This document shows positions 1 through 12,431 of a stretch of 64,000 nt of DNA, one piece after another (positions within the stretch are counted from its first letter, which is position 1; each line of letters opens with the position of its first letter). Origin of the DNA: Clytia hemisphaerica (Eukaryota > Cnidaria > Hydrozoa > Leptothecata > Clytiidae); contig CACVBU010000260.1 of NCBI GenBank assembly GCA_902728285.1, positions 1 to 64,000 of the forward strand, written 5' to 3'. The notes below the pieces were generated by a model, which was not told the origin of the DNA, searched no databases, and saw nothing but the letters and a program-made list of their open reading frames with translations. Made by a program: the position numbers and the translations under genes.

Positions 1-965
1 AAACATGCTGAGAATGAGAAATAGCATTTTTAATTCGGTTTTTAAAACCTTCCAATCAAAACAAATGCTTTTTTCTTTGCATGAGAAGGGCTGATTAGTC
101 AAAAAAGTTTAGAACATAAAAATTTAAGGCTCAAAAGGGATTTTCTTAAAACATTGAGGCTGCTTGGAAAACTAGTTTCTTAAAAAAAGTGTAGTCCACA
201 CAAATAAACACTCCAGGCTTTTAGGCCTTATTTACGAGTGTAGAGTTTTTACGCTCGAAACGAAGGAAATATGACGTAACCTAAAAAAGAATCTGATCCT
301 TGAAAGTTAGAATTTTCTTGGCCAGTAAAAGATCACCATCGAGTCAGTCGAGTCAAGGTATCGAAGTAAGTATCGAACAGTCGGATCAGCTATCGACAGC
401 CGGATCAGCTTCGACTGCCGAGATCAGCAAATCGGACAGTGTATACAGATATCGACAGTCAATTAAATAATCTCGGCAGTTCATGAAAAGTATTGACTGT
501 CTATTTCCAGGCATCGACTGTCAAGAAAAAGAAAAAACTGTCCATAAAAACGATCGACTGTGGATAAAAAACATCAACCGTGTCCACAATTGATGTTTTC
601 AGACCTAGTAGTGTTTCTCAAGGGAACATATCAAGCCAAACGGCATCATGCTGAGAAAGATGTTAATGCCAGAATCTCTTTACATGCTCCACCAAGGATA
701 GGTGTTGAGAAACCTTCACTGGACATCTTCAAATATCAAGACAATACACTGCATGAAAAACTGGGATTTCGGTTTTCTTAAATCTGTAGAAATCCGTTTG
801 AGAAAGGTCAGAAAACGTCTGAATGTGAAATTTCTGCTGCGTTTACTTTTGTAGTAAATATGGTATTTATTTTGAGGTTATGTCTGAATGTGAAATTTCG
901 GCATGTGAAAATATGAATAAACATGTGTTTATTTTATATTTACTACAAAAGAAATATCATATTTT
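1..965. other. Non-coding region with one motif cluster
   Basis: I see no convincing gene. The short open frame at 560-781 has no recognisable domain and overlaps the end of a repetitive cluster. The remainder is A+T-rich unique-looking sequence. Confidence 0.6.
300..560. repeat. Cluster of short atcgacagtc motifs
   Basis: The motif atcgacagtc, or its reverse complement gactgtcgat, recurs roughly ten times with degenerate spacers of 10-25 bp. Copies run first in one orientation (about 340-470) and then mostly in the other (about 490-560). No flanking terminal inverted repeat was found. The build resembles other motif clusters in this window (8.6, 10.4, 27.5 and 56.4 kb), each with its own motif. 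Confidence 0.7.
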
Positions 966-1578
966 TACATTTATTTAACTCGATTCATTAGATCAAAAGT
1001 TATGCTCAATTGAATAAAAAACTTACTTTCAGAAAGTGCTCGAAAACGTCAAAAATCGACCTATAAAATTTTTACTTTAAATTTGGCAATTGCAATAGCC
1101 TTTACATAATTAAGAGCATTTTTCCGTAACAAAACACATAAATTTGAAACGAAAGGGTCGAAAGGGTTTAAAATCCTCATCAACATTAATCTAATTTGGT
1201 TTTACTGGAATTTTTCTTAGATTTTTGGTTCTAGACTGGATAACGTCTATGTAAGGCTGGATCTACCTCGAAACCTATATTTGATGTATTTTTATAAATT
1301 TTACCAGATTATTTTGCCTTTTTCGACGAATTTTCTTCCTTTCATTGAAATTCAACCTTATTTTAAATAACTTCAACCTTCCTTTAATTAACAAAAGGTC
1401 ATTTAGACAGCTGATTATCATTTTTAATGACTGAAACGAAAACACTGATATATCATATAACTATGCTTCAGTTTAATTTGATATGACGATTTTTAACGTT
1501 TTTGAGCATTTTCTGAAAGTAACTTTTTTATTCAATTGAGTATAACTTTTGATGTAATGAATCGAATTCAATAAATGA
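966..1578. mobile_element. Inverted-repeat element (MITE-like)
   Basis: About 90 bp at 966-1058 is repeated in inverse orientation at 1487-1578, with most bases matching by eye. Both arms contain the string tcaattgaataaaaaa. The roughly 430-bp middle has no gene. This is the structure of a non-autonomous DNA transposon with long terminal inverted repeats; target duplications are not obvious. Confidence 0.65.
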
Positions 1579-2580
1579 CCCACCAAAGTTTAAGTTTATC
1601 TTTCTTCTTTCCAACGAAATAGGAATGGTTCTTTTAAAACTTTTAGATTTCGAGAAAATTAGTTTTAAAGAGAGAAACTTTTTTTGTGGCGCACCCGGTA
1701 TTATAATGACTATCTGGAGATCCAAGAATCTTGGAAGGACAAATACACCTTTACCTCGTCTTCATCTGAGAATTTCAATCCAAAACAACCGATTCCTGAC
1801 TACATTAGATGGATTGAGTCTAAAGGAGAGCTCCATTATATGATTATATAGGTCTTGTTGTCATCATTTTGACATCACAATCATGTTTTCCATTCCACGA
1901 ATATTAATTCTGAGCATGTTGTATTGTTGTGTCCACTTGATGAATACCATCAAGTTTGTCTCTTTTTGTTCATTTAATTTTTGGAATAGTTGAAGGTTCA
2001 ATACTTCTTTGACTATTATATCTTACCTGCAGCTCCCATTTAATAGAAGTAAAGTGCAACTTAAAAGTGCTGGTTCAAAGAATTTGAACAATAGTGAGAT
2101 CATAGTGTGATCCCCTTCTTTAAGGGGAGTCCAACTCTTCAAGAAAAGGACTTTTTCAAATAATACTGAATAAAATGGGATTTGAACTAAGGGGATACAA
2201 TAAAGTTAGGAGTTAACAATATTTTAATCGAAATATGAACAGTATCACATATTGGTTAAAGAATTTGATATTTGTTAACAAAATAAGGGACGTAAATAGC
2301 GAGACTTACTATTCCCATTAGCTATGGAGATTTCCGGTCTTTTTTGCGTATTTAAAGGGTTGGTGAACGATTGCTGTAAACAGTGCAGGTTTGTGAGGTT
2401 TTAAAAATAGGGATATACTATAAGGACGATGGGGGTAGAGAACCCTCTGCACACTATGACAGAATGACTTGTAAGTATTTTGTTGCCTTTAGTGAAATGA
2501 GTGAACCTGCATAAAATTCCACACCAATTGAAATTTTAGAAATTAAATCTTGTTTTATGTTTCTTTTCCATTTCCTTTAG
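1579..2580. other. No gene seen
   Basis: About 1 kb without a supportable coding region. The frames at 1528-1843 lie partly in the inverted-repeat arm and show no domain. The last 60 bases form a pyrimidine-rich stretch ending in a good splice acceptor at 2580. Confidence 0.5.
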
Positions 2581-2801
2581 ATGGAACTCGGCACTTTTTA
2601 CAAAACCAGAAGACTCAAACCAAAGAAGATGCTAACATCGAGATAATCAGGAATGAGCTGAAGAATCATCCAATTTACAAGAAGAAGAAAACTGAGCTGG
2701 TCAAGGTCTGCACAGAGAAGAAAATCAATGTCAGTGGGACAACAAAGGTTGATACAGCTCTAGCATTCTTCAACACGAGGGCTTTGATACAGACAAATTG
2801 A
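2581..2801 (+). CDS. Terminal exon with SAP-like motif (partial)
   Basis: A pyrimidine-rich tract ending in tttcctttag precedes an open exon that runs to a stop at 2801, giving about 73 residues. The centre (EIIRNELKNHPIYKKKKTEL, then VKVC and NVSGTTKVD) has the helix-turn-helix spacing and Leu/Gly pattern of a SAP-type DNA-binding motif, and is lysine-rich. No upstream exon was identified, so this may be the 3' exon of a host gene or a stranded piece of a transposon protein. No frame damage is visible. The SAP assignment comes from pattern only; the exon call rests on the acceptor and open frame. Confidence 0.4.
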
Positions 2802-3943
2802 AAACCTCTACAACGTTTAAGTACAGTGGAGAATTAACGAAAATCCCAGTTTTATCATCTCAAGTAAGGAATCTTGCTGAGTATTCAAAGTTTCCAATCA
2901 TTTTAATTCCCAAATTATGTAACATAATACTTCAAAGCTCTTCAACTCTAATCATACTAGGGGAGGGGGCTTTCTCTGTTAAGTGTGAGGAAACTAATGT
3001 CAATAGCTCTTGAAATAACAAAGCCCTGGATAGAAATTTCTGTAAAATTCTAACTTTTATTTAGCTTCCAAATAAAATAATTGTTGACACCTAAATATTT
3101 CCACACCTTCAGTATGATCACATACTGACAGTAAGATACAGTACAAATTTAGTTTTTAATGTAAATGTAAAATATCCATAACTTATTGAACACTTAGGAC
3201 AAAATAAGCCTTCTAAACCCAGGGAACTTTTTTCAAAGCCTTTTGAAAAAACAAAGGAAATTCTTGATTTACCTTAAGGGAAGAAATTTCGCGGGAACAA
3301 AATTTCGCGGTTTTCGCGGATTTTGCCTAAAACCGCGAAATTAAGTTCCCGCGAAATTTTACAAAATCGTCTAACCGTGAAATTAAATTCCCGCGAAATT
3401 TAATTTATTTCACGCATTCCCCCAAATTCGTACTATTTCTAGCCTTAAAACAGAATTTTGGCTTATTTAATAACGCTTTTGGCCAAAAATATCCTGCAAC
3501 CGCGAAATTAAATTCCCGCGAATTTTTCGAAAATCGATGAACCACGAAATTAAATTCCCGCGAAAAAACATAATTTGACCAATCGCGAAATTAAATTCCC
3601 GCGAAAATTTCCTCCCTTAAGGTATGCTCACTTTAGGATCATGCCTATGATCACCAAGTGATGTCATCGAAATTTTTCGATATCAAAAGTTACCTTATGA
3701 CAAGGATCTTTATGCCAAATTGAATTTAAAAAACCCATTAGATAAATAGGTAATAGGTAATTCTAAACCACCCCTAAAGCCTAGTATGAGGTATGGGGTT
3801 GAAGACAATTTTTGACATCAACGAGTGGTGTGGCATTGTCACGACTTTATGCGTTAATTTGAGTTTCAATGTTAAATTTTTTCCAGCTATGCACATGACC
3901 TTTTTCTGTCACCCGGTGGACAAGAAATAATATTTTTTTAGGG
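2802..3943. other. Non-coding, contains one MITE
   Basis: Apart from the inverted-repeat element at 3270-3624 nothing is recognisable. A small open frame at 2798-3013 directly follows the SAP-like exon but shows no domain. Confidence 0.5.
3270..3624. mobile_element. TA-flanked MITE built from cgcgaaatt motifs
   Basis: The element begins ta-ccttaaggg at 3270 and ends cccttaagg-ta at 3624. The termini are inverted, followed inward by gaaattttcgcg-like sequence. The interior carries repeated cgcgaaatta and aattcccgcg strings, forming several short hairpins. No protein is encoded. TA at both ends fits a 2-bp target duplication, as is demonstrable for the relative at 4056-4249. Relatives with the same ccttaaggg termini lie at 56442-56906 and 60233-60574. 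Confidence 0.8.
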
Positions 3944-6437
3944 TCACTTTTTCATCATCATTTCTTTACTTTTCTCTAACTTCTTGTTTCTCAGGCTGGC
4001 CAAAGATTTTGAAAGCTTTGCTGTACGGTAAATTTCATCATATTGGTACTTGAAGTACCTTATTGAAACTAATTTTCGCGGGTTTTAATTTTAGCGTTTT
4101 TCGCGGTTTTTCGTCAAAATCGCGAAAATTTGATCCCGCGAAAAATTTTGAGAGTTGAAAACCACTGCGAAAATTAATTCCCGCGAAATACAATTTTTTC
4201 CAATTTTATCGAAAAATTAGTTCCCGCGAAAATTAGTTCCAATAAAGTACATTGTTTCTGGATTTTCAAGGGAAAATTTGATGCATATCATTTCCGACCA
4301 GAAGACTTTTGTGACTTTCCCATTTTGCATTTCCATCTTTTCATTTAGCTCCTTTTGTTTCTTCTTCTGCTCGTCATGATTTCCTCAGTTTTGTCGTTTA
4401 AAACATCGTGATATTCAGGAAAGGCTTTAGGATTCTTGAAATCAATGATATCATGTGGATGCTCTAAGACGTTGAAAACACACAATTTCACATCGGATCA
4501 TGGCTTCCCATTCTGCTTGTGTGTAGATTGTTTAATTTGAAACCATTCTTTCAATCACTACTGAGTGTGCGGTGTCATTTTCACTATATGAATGACCAGA
4601 TACCAGGTACGTTATAGATTGAATGCCAAACTTTTTGATAGCATAGGACAACATGATATACATCATCCTATTATTGTTCTGCCCTCCACATCGATCGCAA
4701 AATGATTGGAATTTTTTCACCCCACTTTGAGTTTTCATTTCTAGAAAGTTCATTAAACTTGTCGCCGCCTCGCAGGATCACTTTTGACATTCGGCCTCTG
4801 TCCAAAAGGAACAGGATGTTTTCATACTTGAAATGTCGGTAACAATCAAATTATGGGTGGTTAGACGTCTTGAATAGTAGAAGGAGCTTACTTGGCCAAA
4901 TGGTGTCAACAACACTTTTTGGAGATCGAAAGCTGCTACTACAAGCTCTTTGTCAAATTTTGATTCGAGTTTACAATCCTCCTTAATTCGTCTAACCATG
5001 TCTTTTTCTTTTAAATGGTTTTGTTGGTCATTTTTCATTTCTTCGGTCAAATCTCCTGGTTTGCGATTGTTGTATGCCTCACAAGTATCACATCTGTCTT
5101 TCTTTAGATGTTGAAATTGTATGTTGAATCGTTCGTTAAAGATACGTGCGTAAAATATATATGTCACCTCTAGGTAAGATTTTGTATGACGCCATTCGTT
5201 ATACATGCGATACATCTCGGCTATTGATAGGTCGATTGGAAGGTACTCATACTTGGACTCCTCCCAAACGTAATGTGATTCAAGCAATTGGAATTGCTTA
5301 ATATGTGCTACAACGCAAGCTTCTTCTTTCTCAGCGGTTTTATGGTTAGAGTGTCTTCCTCGGTCATCAGGCTTTGGTGTTTTAGTGATTGTTTTATTTT
5401 TCAGAGTAGTGCGTACACGTTTTTCACTGATGCACAACGTGTTCAAAAACATGACTGAGCTACATTTAACTTGCTCTTCCTCTTTTTGGAGGTGATTCGA
5501 GAAAATTCACGGCTTCTCTTTTTCGTTGTGTCCTTCTTTCGCTCTCTTTCCTTCTTAGTTTGTCTAACTAGGGTAAGAATTTGTGCGTTTTGTGCTTCTT
5601 GATTTCCACTGGCATAAAAGTCTTCAAATATTTTCTGGCGCACTTCTTCTGTTAAGACCTCATAACATTTTTGGGTACAGTTACAAGGTCCCTTCATCGT
5701 TTTTCCTTTGACAGTTTTCTTTGAACCTTTCTTTTTATATAGATACTGGAAGTCTTTACTGGGTTTCGTTTCCGATTTTTTGTTGTTGTAGGTGTAGGGA
5801 ACTTAGCTTCAGTACCACTCTTTTCGATTGATATAGGTTTGATTATCTTTATGTTGGAAGTAATAATATTGCCGATCCTTGGCATGTAGTATTAGCGTCA
5901 AATTTCTCCCAAGTGCTTGCCTTTTTAAACACTTTTGTAATGAAAAAGCGACTCTCCCATCCATGCTTGGATTAAGTTACCATGAACCATTGTTCCTGGG
6001 ATGGTTTTTTCATATTTTGCTTTGAAAATTTCATCTCAACTTCTTGACCATCAATGAGAGGTTTCCATCCACTGTTGGTGTTATCGCTGTATTCATTTTG
6101 ACTGGAGTTATCTACTTCATCGCCACTACCGTCTGAGTCTGACAGAAACGCGAAGTTCTCATAATTAGGTATGTGTCTGTTGAACTTTCGTTTTCAATAC
6201 CAACTTTTGCGAGCTCCTTATCATTTTGCAGAATGTTCTTCTCTCTCAGTGCTTCAATATTGATGTTGTTGGTCTGGAAAACAAGATAAAGGAATGTTTA
6301 TGAGATGCTCTCATAAGAAGGTAAATTTAATTATTGGTATTATAATATACTGGGTATCTATGTATGTGAGAGAAATCATACCTCGATGGAACTATCTTCA
6401 TCTGATGATGATGAGCAAAGGTCGGCTAAGTCATTTC
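3944..6437 (-). pseudogene. Decayed RNase H-like (DUF7869-like) gene
   Basis: Read right to left: a 56-bp acidic exon (6382-6437), an intron, then a long exon from 6273. In order come an acidic Ser/Asp segment, a Cys-rich module (CNCTQKC, about 5675), a basic stretch, a CDTCEAYNNR zinc-ligand-like motif (about 5080), and three RNase H-like signatures: FDLQKVLLTP (about 4925), CDRCGGQNNN (about 4695) and GHSYSENDTAHS (about 4590). Similar vertebrate and invertebrate proteins of unknown function carry a domain I recall as DUF7869. The copy is dead: a frameshift in an A-run near 5490, in-frame stops near 4776 and 4532 and upstream, further frame changes around 4400-4480, and a MITE at 4056-4249. 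The related intact gene is at 48.7-55.7 kb. Confidence 0.72.
4056..4249. mobile_element. MITE inserted in the RNase H-like pseudogene
   Basis: A 190-bp element with termini ccttattg/caataaag and inner ttttcgcggg/cccgcgaaaa repeats, flanked by TA at 4056-4057 and 4248-4249. On the minus strand the host reading frame runs up to the left TA and resumes just after the right TA in the same frame, so removal of the element plus one TA joins the two parts exactly. This directly supports the boundaries, the TA target duplication and insertion into a once-coding sequence. Confidence 0.85.
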
Positions 6438-6798
6438 CTAAAAAAAATTATGTAGATTTCATTTTAAATGTAGTCGAGTGTTGAATTTAATCAAGTAATT
6501 TGTTTGGTTAGGATTTTAATCCAACTAGATACAGTCAATAGGTACTTACAAAATCGTAAAATCTGATATTTTTGCGAATGTTTGAATGGGATTTTATTTG
6601 TATATTGTATGCTTGTGTCTGTGTGTGTACTTGGTGTTTGACAATTTGACAAGGTAACTCAATGTTTGTAGAATGTTTTGGTTCAAATAGACTTGAAAAA
6701 GAAGAAAACAACATATTTTATTTCTGAATCAAGATGTCAAACGAAATGAATATCAAAGAGTTTTGAGACAGTGCACTTCATTCAGGACACGGATATAT

Positions 6799-7008
6799 CT
6801 TTTCTCCTTGATTGATAACAGGTAGCTCAACTTTAGCTTGACCATCAGCAGGGGTAATATCTGAAAGACAAATTAATTAAAAGCCTAGAATGATCAGAAC
6901 CAAAGAATTTTAAGACGGAACACTTCATTCAGGACACAGACATACCTTTTTCTCTTTGATTGATAACATGGGACTCAGATGTAGCTTGACGATCAGCAGG
7001 GGTGACAG
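6799..7008 (-). repeat. Tandemly duplicated exon with flanks
   Basis: Two copies of an approximately 60-bp exon-like block (minus strand 6799-6860 and 6946-7008) with matching flanks, period about 147 bp. Both encode TPADxQAxxExxVINQxEK-like peptide. The 6860 copy keeps a good acceptor (ctttcag) but its donor reads atatat. The 7008 copy keeps a good donor (gtatgt) but its acceptor position lacks AG. Each copy is therefore missing one splice site. They lie between the exon at 7154-7313 and the pseudogene above and may belong to the same gene. Confidence 0.6.
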
Positions 7009-7153
7009 GGCAGCCAAGAAGATAGATACTTAGTAAGACGCCAAGAAGAACAATAAAGACCAAGAGGCTGCGGGAATACACTCCATGAAAGATTGATATT
7101 GTTATTGTGAAATACAGTCAAAACGGTTTAAGTAGAAAATGAGAAAAAAATAC

Positions 7154-7313
7154 CTTCTTCAGCTTGAGTTTCATTCTGGGACTTTGAAGGAACATTTTCA
7201 TCCTCCTTGAACAGCCAATCTTTTTCAAAAGCAATTATCTCGTTGTCAATAAATATCCCATTGGATTTGTAGTTTTTGTCCAAAACTTCCAACCTTTCCA
7301 AATACCCTGGCAT
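7154..7313 (-). CDS. Probable 5' exon of the minus-strand gene (partial)
   Basis: An ATG at 7313 opens a 53-codon frame ending at a consensus donor (gtattttt) at 7153, phase 1. The peptide is acidic and hydrophilic (NEIIAFEKDWLFKEDE), with no family I recognise. The 6860 copy of the duplicated exon would accept the phase 1 junction, so this is plausibly the first exon of the RNase H-like pseudogene downstream on the minus strand. That linkage is inference. Confidence 0.4.
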
Positions 7314-8629
7314 TTGCCCAATTATCCCCAGATTTACTGTATGACCCTATCCATAACTTGTTTACACTTTAAATCATCAAATCGCCAAGCTTCAGTAGAA
7401 ACTTGAGAGCATATTGTTATTCTTCTCATCTTATTAACTGTTTTTGCTAGCTAAAAGTAATTAAAAACTTTCATAATTATACTTTAAACAAATAAACTGT
7501 AACAAAAAGAAATTGGCTTCATCCTTTTAACCCTCTGAAACACTCACAAATCAATAAAAACTAAATTATGAAGTCACTACCGTAAATTGTTCAAGAAAAA
7601 TGAAGACTTTGCAGTGGAATGGAGATACTTATATAACTTGCACAGCAAATAATTTGGCTTAAGTCACATGAAATTATAAAAGCTTCAAATTAAAAGAGCC
7701 TTAAGTCCTCAAAAGAAAGAATTTTGGACTTAAGGCTTTCTTTCCTTGAACCTTAGGACTTGGGGCTGTTTCATGCTTGATATTATTGAGGAATCTGAAA
7801 TCCTTATTTTTTTGAACCGCAAAAAACACCACTTTCCCGTAGGAATTTGGAGGACTGAAGGCCGTTTTTTGAAAGCGGGCATGCTGAAATGGGGGGTGTA
7901 CTCATTTTTCGAAAAAATAAACTTAAGTCTGTCTTGAATTGATACGACGATATGCATTGTTATTGTTTAAAAGAGTTGGATTATCATTTGAGCTTGACAA
8001 GGCTTTCAGTGTTTCTTGAGGTTGCAAAGGGTTGTTGAGATGTTTGGATCGTCTTTTTCTAAAAAACAGATTCGATGAATTTTATATTTCTAGATGTTTC
8101 TTGCTATGATTTGCTTGTATTTACTTTGATAAATTTTTAAATATTGTTTGGAAGACATTTTATCAGGTTTATTTACAAAATTTGCCATAGTGACCGTCAT
8201 GATAGATAAAAAATAACACCAACCCCTGACAATTATTAAGTTTGTGTTCATCTATAAGATGAATAGCCACCAATTAAACACAAGTGAACTAGATCTAGCT
8301 TATAATCTAAAAGAAGTTTGAAAGGATAAAGAATAAAGAGAATAATAAAATTTAAAAAAGAATTCGAATTACTATTTCCCTTTACACTTTGTTGTTATTG
8401 TGGTTTGAACTGGTTTGAACTAATTAAACAAGAGGCCCAAGGGCATGAAGGCCCAGAGTCTAAAAACATATCTAGTTTGTTTTCGCTTCTGAAGGCCGGG
8501 TTTTAGTCCTTACTCGCACAAATTTTGCACAGTGGGATCGCAAAAATCATGCTTTGGAAAATTTAGAAGGGAACAGGTACAAGAAATGAGAGTTAAATAA
8601 AAATATCAATGTATTTATTTCTTTTAAAC
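7314..8629. other. No gene seen
   Basis: A+T-rich sequence with short open frames on both strands (for example 7730-7957) but no domain, no splice-supported exon and no clear element boundary. An imperfect hairpin of ccttaagtcc/ggacttaagg lies at about 7700-7737. Confidence 0.5.
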
Positions 8630-8905
8630 CGAGCAAACTCAAGGAATTCGAATTGGCTGAGTAAGCTGTAAGATGGGTCGAATTCGCTATATAAAGCTGA
8701 GCCGAGTAAACCGAGTAGATGCCAAGTATATCAATGTAAGCCGAGTAGATTCAAGTTTAGCCGAGTTTTCCGAATAAATCAGTGTAACAGAGTTAAACGA
8801 GTTTGCCGAGTAAATACGTATAAGCTGAATAGATTCAAGATTAGCTGAGTTTTCAAAGTAAATCCGTGAAAGCTGAATAGATGCAAGTTCGCTGATTTAT
8901 AACTA
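8630..8905. repeat. Cluster of gccgagtaga/ctgagt motifs
   Basis: Strings of the form agccgagtagattcaag, gccgagtaa and agctgaatagat recur about ten times, all in one orientation, at intervals near 20-35 bp. This is a degenerate short-motif array of the same general build as the others in the window. Confidence 0.6.
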
Positions 8906-10384
8906 TTGTTGCACTCCACCTGATGATGATGCAATCATACCTAAAACAGAAAAAATTCAATATATTAAATGTATACATCTCAAGATCTTCAATTAAAAGG
9001 GGTGTTTTAAAATCAAACAACATTAATCTGTTGATGTGATTCTATGCAATTGAGCCCCCTTCAAAGAAAAATTACTTAATTTTATCACTGCCAAGGAGTT
9101 TCATTAATTATATAACATAAATATTTGTTGCATCTCCTTTCTATGAAACTTTTTCTCCCAGACCCCCCTCTTTTGCACTTTAAAGTCTCTTTTGAAGGGG
9201 TTCGGACTATGACTGACTAATCTTGGGGAAATAGACCAGGCCATGACTCGCTGTCCCACCACCTTTCAATAGAAAAATTCTCTTAGTGTTTTTTATTCCC
9301 ACTGATACATAGAAATCCACAGGGTTGACGGGCCAAACAGGTCCAGTTTTGGCCCCACGGGGGTCCCGGGCTGAAATGGTCATCAAGGTTCCCCCTTTAC
9401 AAACAAAAATTTGAAGGTCTGAAACTCTCATATCTAATATGACCAACTGGTAGGGCTTGAAGAGTAGAAGAAAAAAGTGGCCTCAGTACGCTCATAGTAA
9501 AGGTCAGGTATGTTTTTGGAAAAAGTGTCATTATTTAGAATCACTCAAGCATTTTCTTCCACTTCAATCTGTGAAAGTGACAGAGAACTTATCTAAAATT
9601 GGGTACCAGTATTGACCTTCTGTTGCCTTTAAGGTTGATTGAGCAGACCAGGACACTGTAAAGAAAACAAAAAGATTATTAGTATCTGTCTGAAAATAAA
9701 CCCTCTCCAGGGTAGCCATTTTTTCACTGATTACACCCAACTCAGTTTTCGCCAAAGTTAAAACTTCTCCTGGCTTGTTTTGTGCCACTGCTTTTTTTAC
9801 GCATCTGGGATTAAAACAAATGTTCTTAAATTTTTGGGCAGACTCAAACCCACTCCCCTCCTGGGTCACTTTTTGAAAATGGTTTGTAGAGAGGGAATTC
9901 TGGGTTAAATGATGTAATCTTTCTGGCCTAAGAATACTGTTGCTCTATTAACACTTTCTTTTGAGAAAAATTGTGACCTGCGTTTTAAACTACATAGCCA
10001 GTCAAACGATAATCAAACCAATAAAATACCAGCAATACTGTAGACCTTTTGATTTTACAGCAACAATATAAAAAATCTTATGCATCCCCTATTTTGTATC
10101 CACGCGATAGATAAGAAAATTTAAACCACTATTGGGGCTGTCCAAATTGTATTTGTGCACTGAAAATATCGAAAATTTGGTACCCCTGCCCCTGTTCCAA
10201 AGCGTATGCAAATGTGTGCTATTCCAATCTGTAAATGGGGGGGGGGGCGACACAGAATTTAAGTCAAATGATTTTTGAAAAACTTGGGATTTCTAAGACA
10301 TTCTCTGAAAAATGAGAAAAACATGGAATTTCAGATGCCTCCTCTAAAAAAGTGTAATTTACAAAAGTACCTAAATTTTAAGAA
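8906..10384. other. No gene seen
   Basis: Minus-strand open frames at 9207-9446 and 9564-9869 were examined; neither shows a domain or splice sites that would make an exon convincing. A run of nine G lies near 10240. Confidence 0.45.
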
Positions 10385-10945
10385 GGAATCAGACCTATGT
10401 GATCAATCCTATCGATCATCGGGATGGCTTGATGACAGATCGATATGTGATTGATGCTGATGGATTACTTATCGATCCGGATAGGAGATTGATAGAGGAC
10501 TCAGCCATAAAAAAGTCTTGAGTATCAATCCTTTGCTGATTATTTATCAAGCTAGTAGTTCAATCGAGTATATCCATTGTAAATCAATAGAGCTTGATCT
10601 TTAGACCAGACAGTACTAATCGATAAATAATCGAACAACCACTTATCGATTAACAATCGAATGTCGAGTACCAAAATTTGAGTATTTGATCACTTTCTTA
10701 ACCAGTCTTAACAACCCTTCGAAGACTCGATAACCGTTTGAGTACTTTGATAACTTTGACAACTTCGATAACCAATTGATTACTTCGATAACCAATTACT
10801 ATATGATATATCTTTAAGAAAAACCAAAATCGAAAATGGTTGAAGAAAAGATCGATGATAGATCGATGTGTAATCGATAATTAATCATAAGGCCTGGATC
10901 GATAAGTAAACAATCAATCACGTCTTAATCTGTCATCAGGGTCTG
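10385..10945. repeat. Long cluster of atcgata motifs
   Basis: The palindrome-like words atcgat, atcgataa and tcgataac occur more than twenty times in about 560 bp, for example around 10410-10500, 10615-10670, 10720-10800 and 10850-10920. No coding frame is present. The density is far above background and is confined to this block. Confidence 0.65.
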
Positions 10946-12160
10946 AAAGGAAATTCCAAGGCCCTAATTTTTACGAAAAAATATGTCGTCCGCAGGGGTA
11001 AAGATGACAAGGTTTAAATAAAAAGGTCCAAACGCGAAAAAGTTGAACATGTGTAATGTTGGATGCATGTAAACAAACCTTTTTCTGTCCCCATCACTTT
11101 GAGTCTTTTCACTGTTTGTCTGCGAGTGAGGTAGCTAAATCTATTTTGACGGACAGAAAAAAACAAACATACCTTTCAAAAATTAAACCTTATTGTTCAT
11201 GGCACTTGGAAGCAGGAGAGATGTTGCCACAACACGGTTGAATGACAAAAGAAAATTAAACAGAAATTGTATACAGACGTCCTTCTTCTTTCTCGATAAG
11301 ATTTTAAAAGTTTCGCAGAAATCCAACCACGTCGTTGAGAGCTAGCCTGGGCATAGGCTGATGTGAATATAAATAAAGAACATTGCGGTCTGAACGAAAA
11401 TGTAAGTTCTAAACCAAACTGATATTTTTTGCCGAACTAAAAATATAGCGCCAAGCTGTAGATCTCAATTATTGTTTTATTTATCTGTTCAAGCCTCTCC
11501 ATTATAGCCCAACAGCCTGGATGGTTTTTTATTTTATGATGGAATGCGGCTAATAGCTTAGCGTTACACACGGGCATGACCCTCTTGAAAGGCCCAGTAC
11601 CCTAAAGCTCTGGGCCAAAAAAAATGTGAAGAGAAAATTTTTCAGAACGCATTAGCATTTAAATTTAAATTGTGGGATCTTTTATCATTACCGCACAATT
11701 GCACGCTTAAACGCGTTTTCAAAATGGTAGATCATAAAGGCATGCAATTACACTCTTACCGCCGGCCAGCTTTTTTTCAAAGGCGTGTAATTGCACTCAT
11801 AAAAAATGGAATGTTTTGTGTAAGAGTGTAATTGCACGTGTAAATCACGGAAGTTAGGCGTCTAATTCCGAGCATTCCTCAGACTGTACTCTGGGATATT
11901 CTTGCCAAGTTTGGAGTCCCTAATAAGTCATCATAAAGCACTGCACAAAGACTTTCCCGTTAAATTCTCAATAGACAAAATTGATAAATCCATAAAGAAC
12001 AATATCGGGGTAAAGCAAGGACCAATATTATTTTTAATTTCGCCTAGCGAAAGTATTGTTTTCAGCGTGTTTCTGCGGCGACGGCGGCGGTTAGGAATTT
12101 TTTTCGGGCGTAACGGGAGGAATGAGGGCGTCACATATAGGGCGTCCCAGGATACTTTGC
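10946..12160. other. Non-coding with one short motif cluster
   Basis: No gene recognised. At about 11690-11870 the words gtgtaattgcac, gcaattacactc and cacaattgcacg recur five or six times in both orientations. The open frames at 11056-11241 and 11902-12192 have no domain. Confidence 0.45.
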
Positions 12161-12340
12161 TAAGACAAGGCCCTGTCTATACTTTAACTTGAAATAAGTA
12201 ATGCTAATTGGGTCGGGAATCATGACGAGATGTATAACGGATCTAAATGCTGAGACAAGACCCTGTCTATACTTTAATCTGGAAATAAGTAATGCTATTA
12301 CCTTGGGATTTATGATGAAATGTAACACGGGTCCAAATCT
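12161..12340. repeat. Two direct repeats of about 90 bp
   Basis: Copies at 12161-12250 and 12251-12340 share gacaagrccctgtctatact, ggaaataagtaatgct and the following atgatgaratgtaacrcggrtc-like portion with several substitutions. No coding function is seen. Confidence 0.7.
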
Positions 12341-12431
12341 ATCGCTATTCCCCAAGCTTCTGACCGCTGAAGTACAAATAGATTATTATGTGTACGGATG
12401 AAAATGATCCTGTTTTGTATTCATCATTGTC

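Noticed and set aside
7730..7957. Overlapping open frames on both strands
   Set aside because: Typical chance frames in a short hairpin-bearing segment, with no domain.
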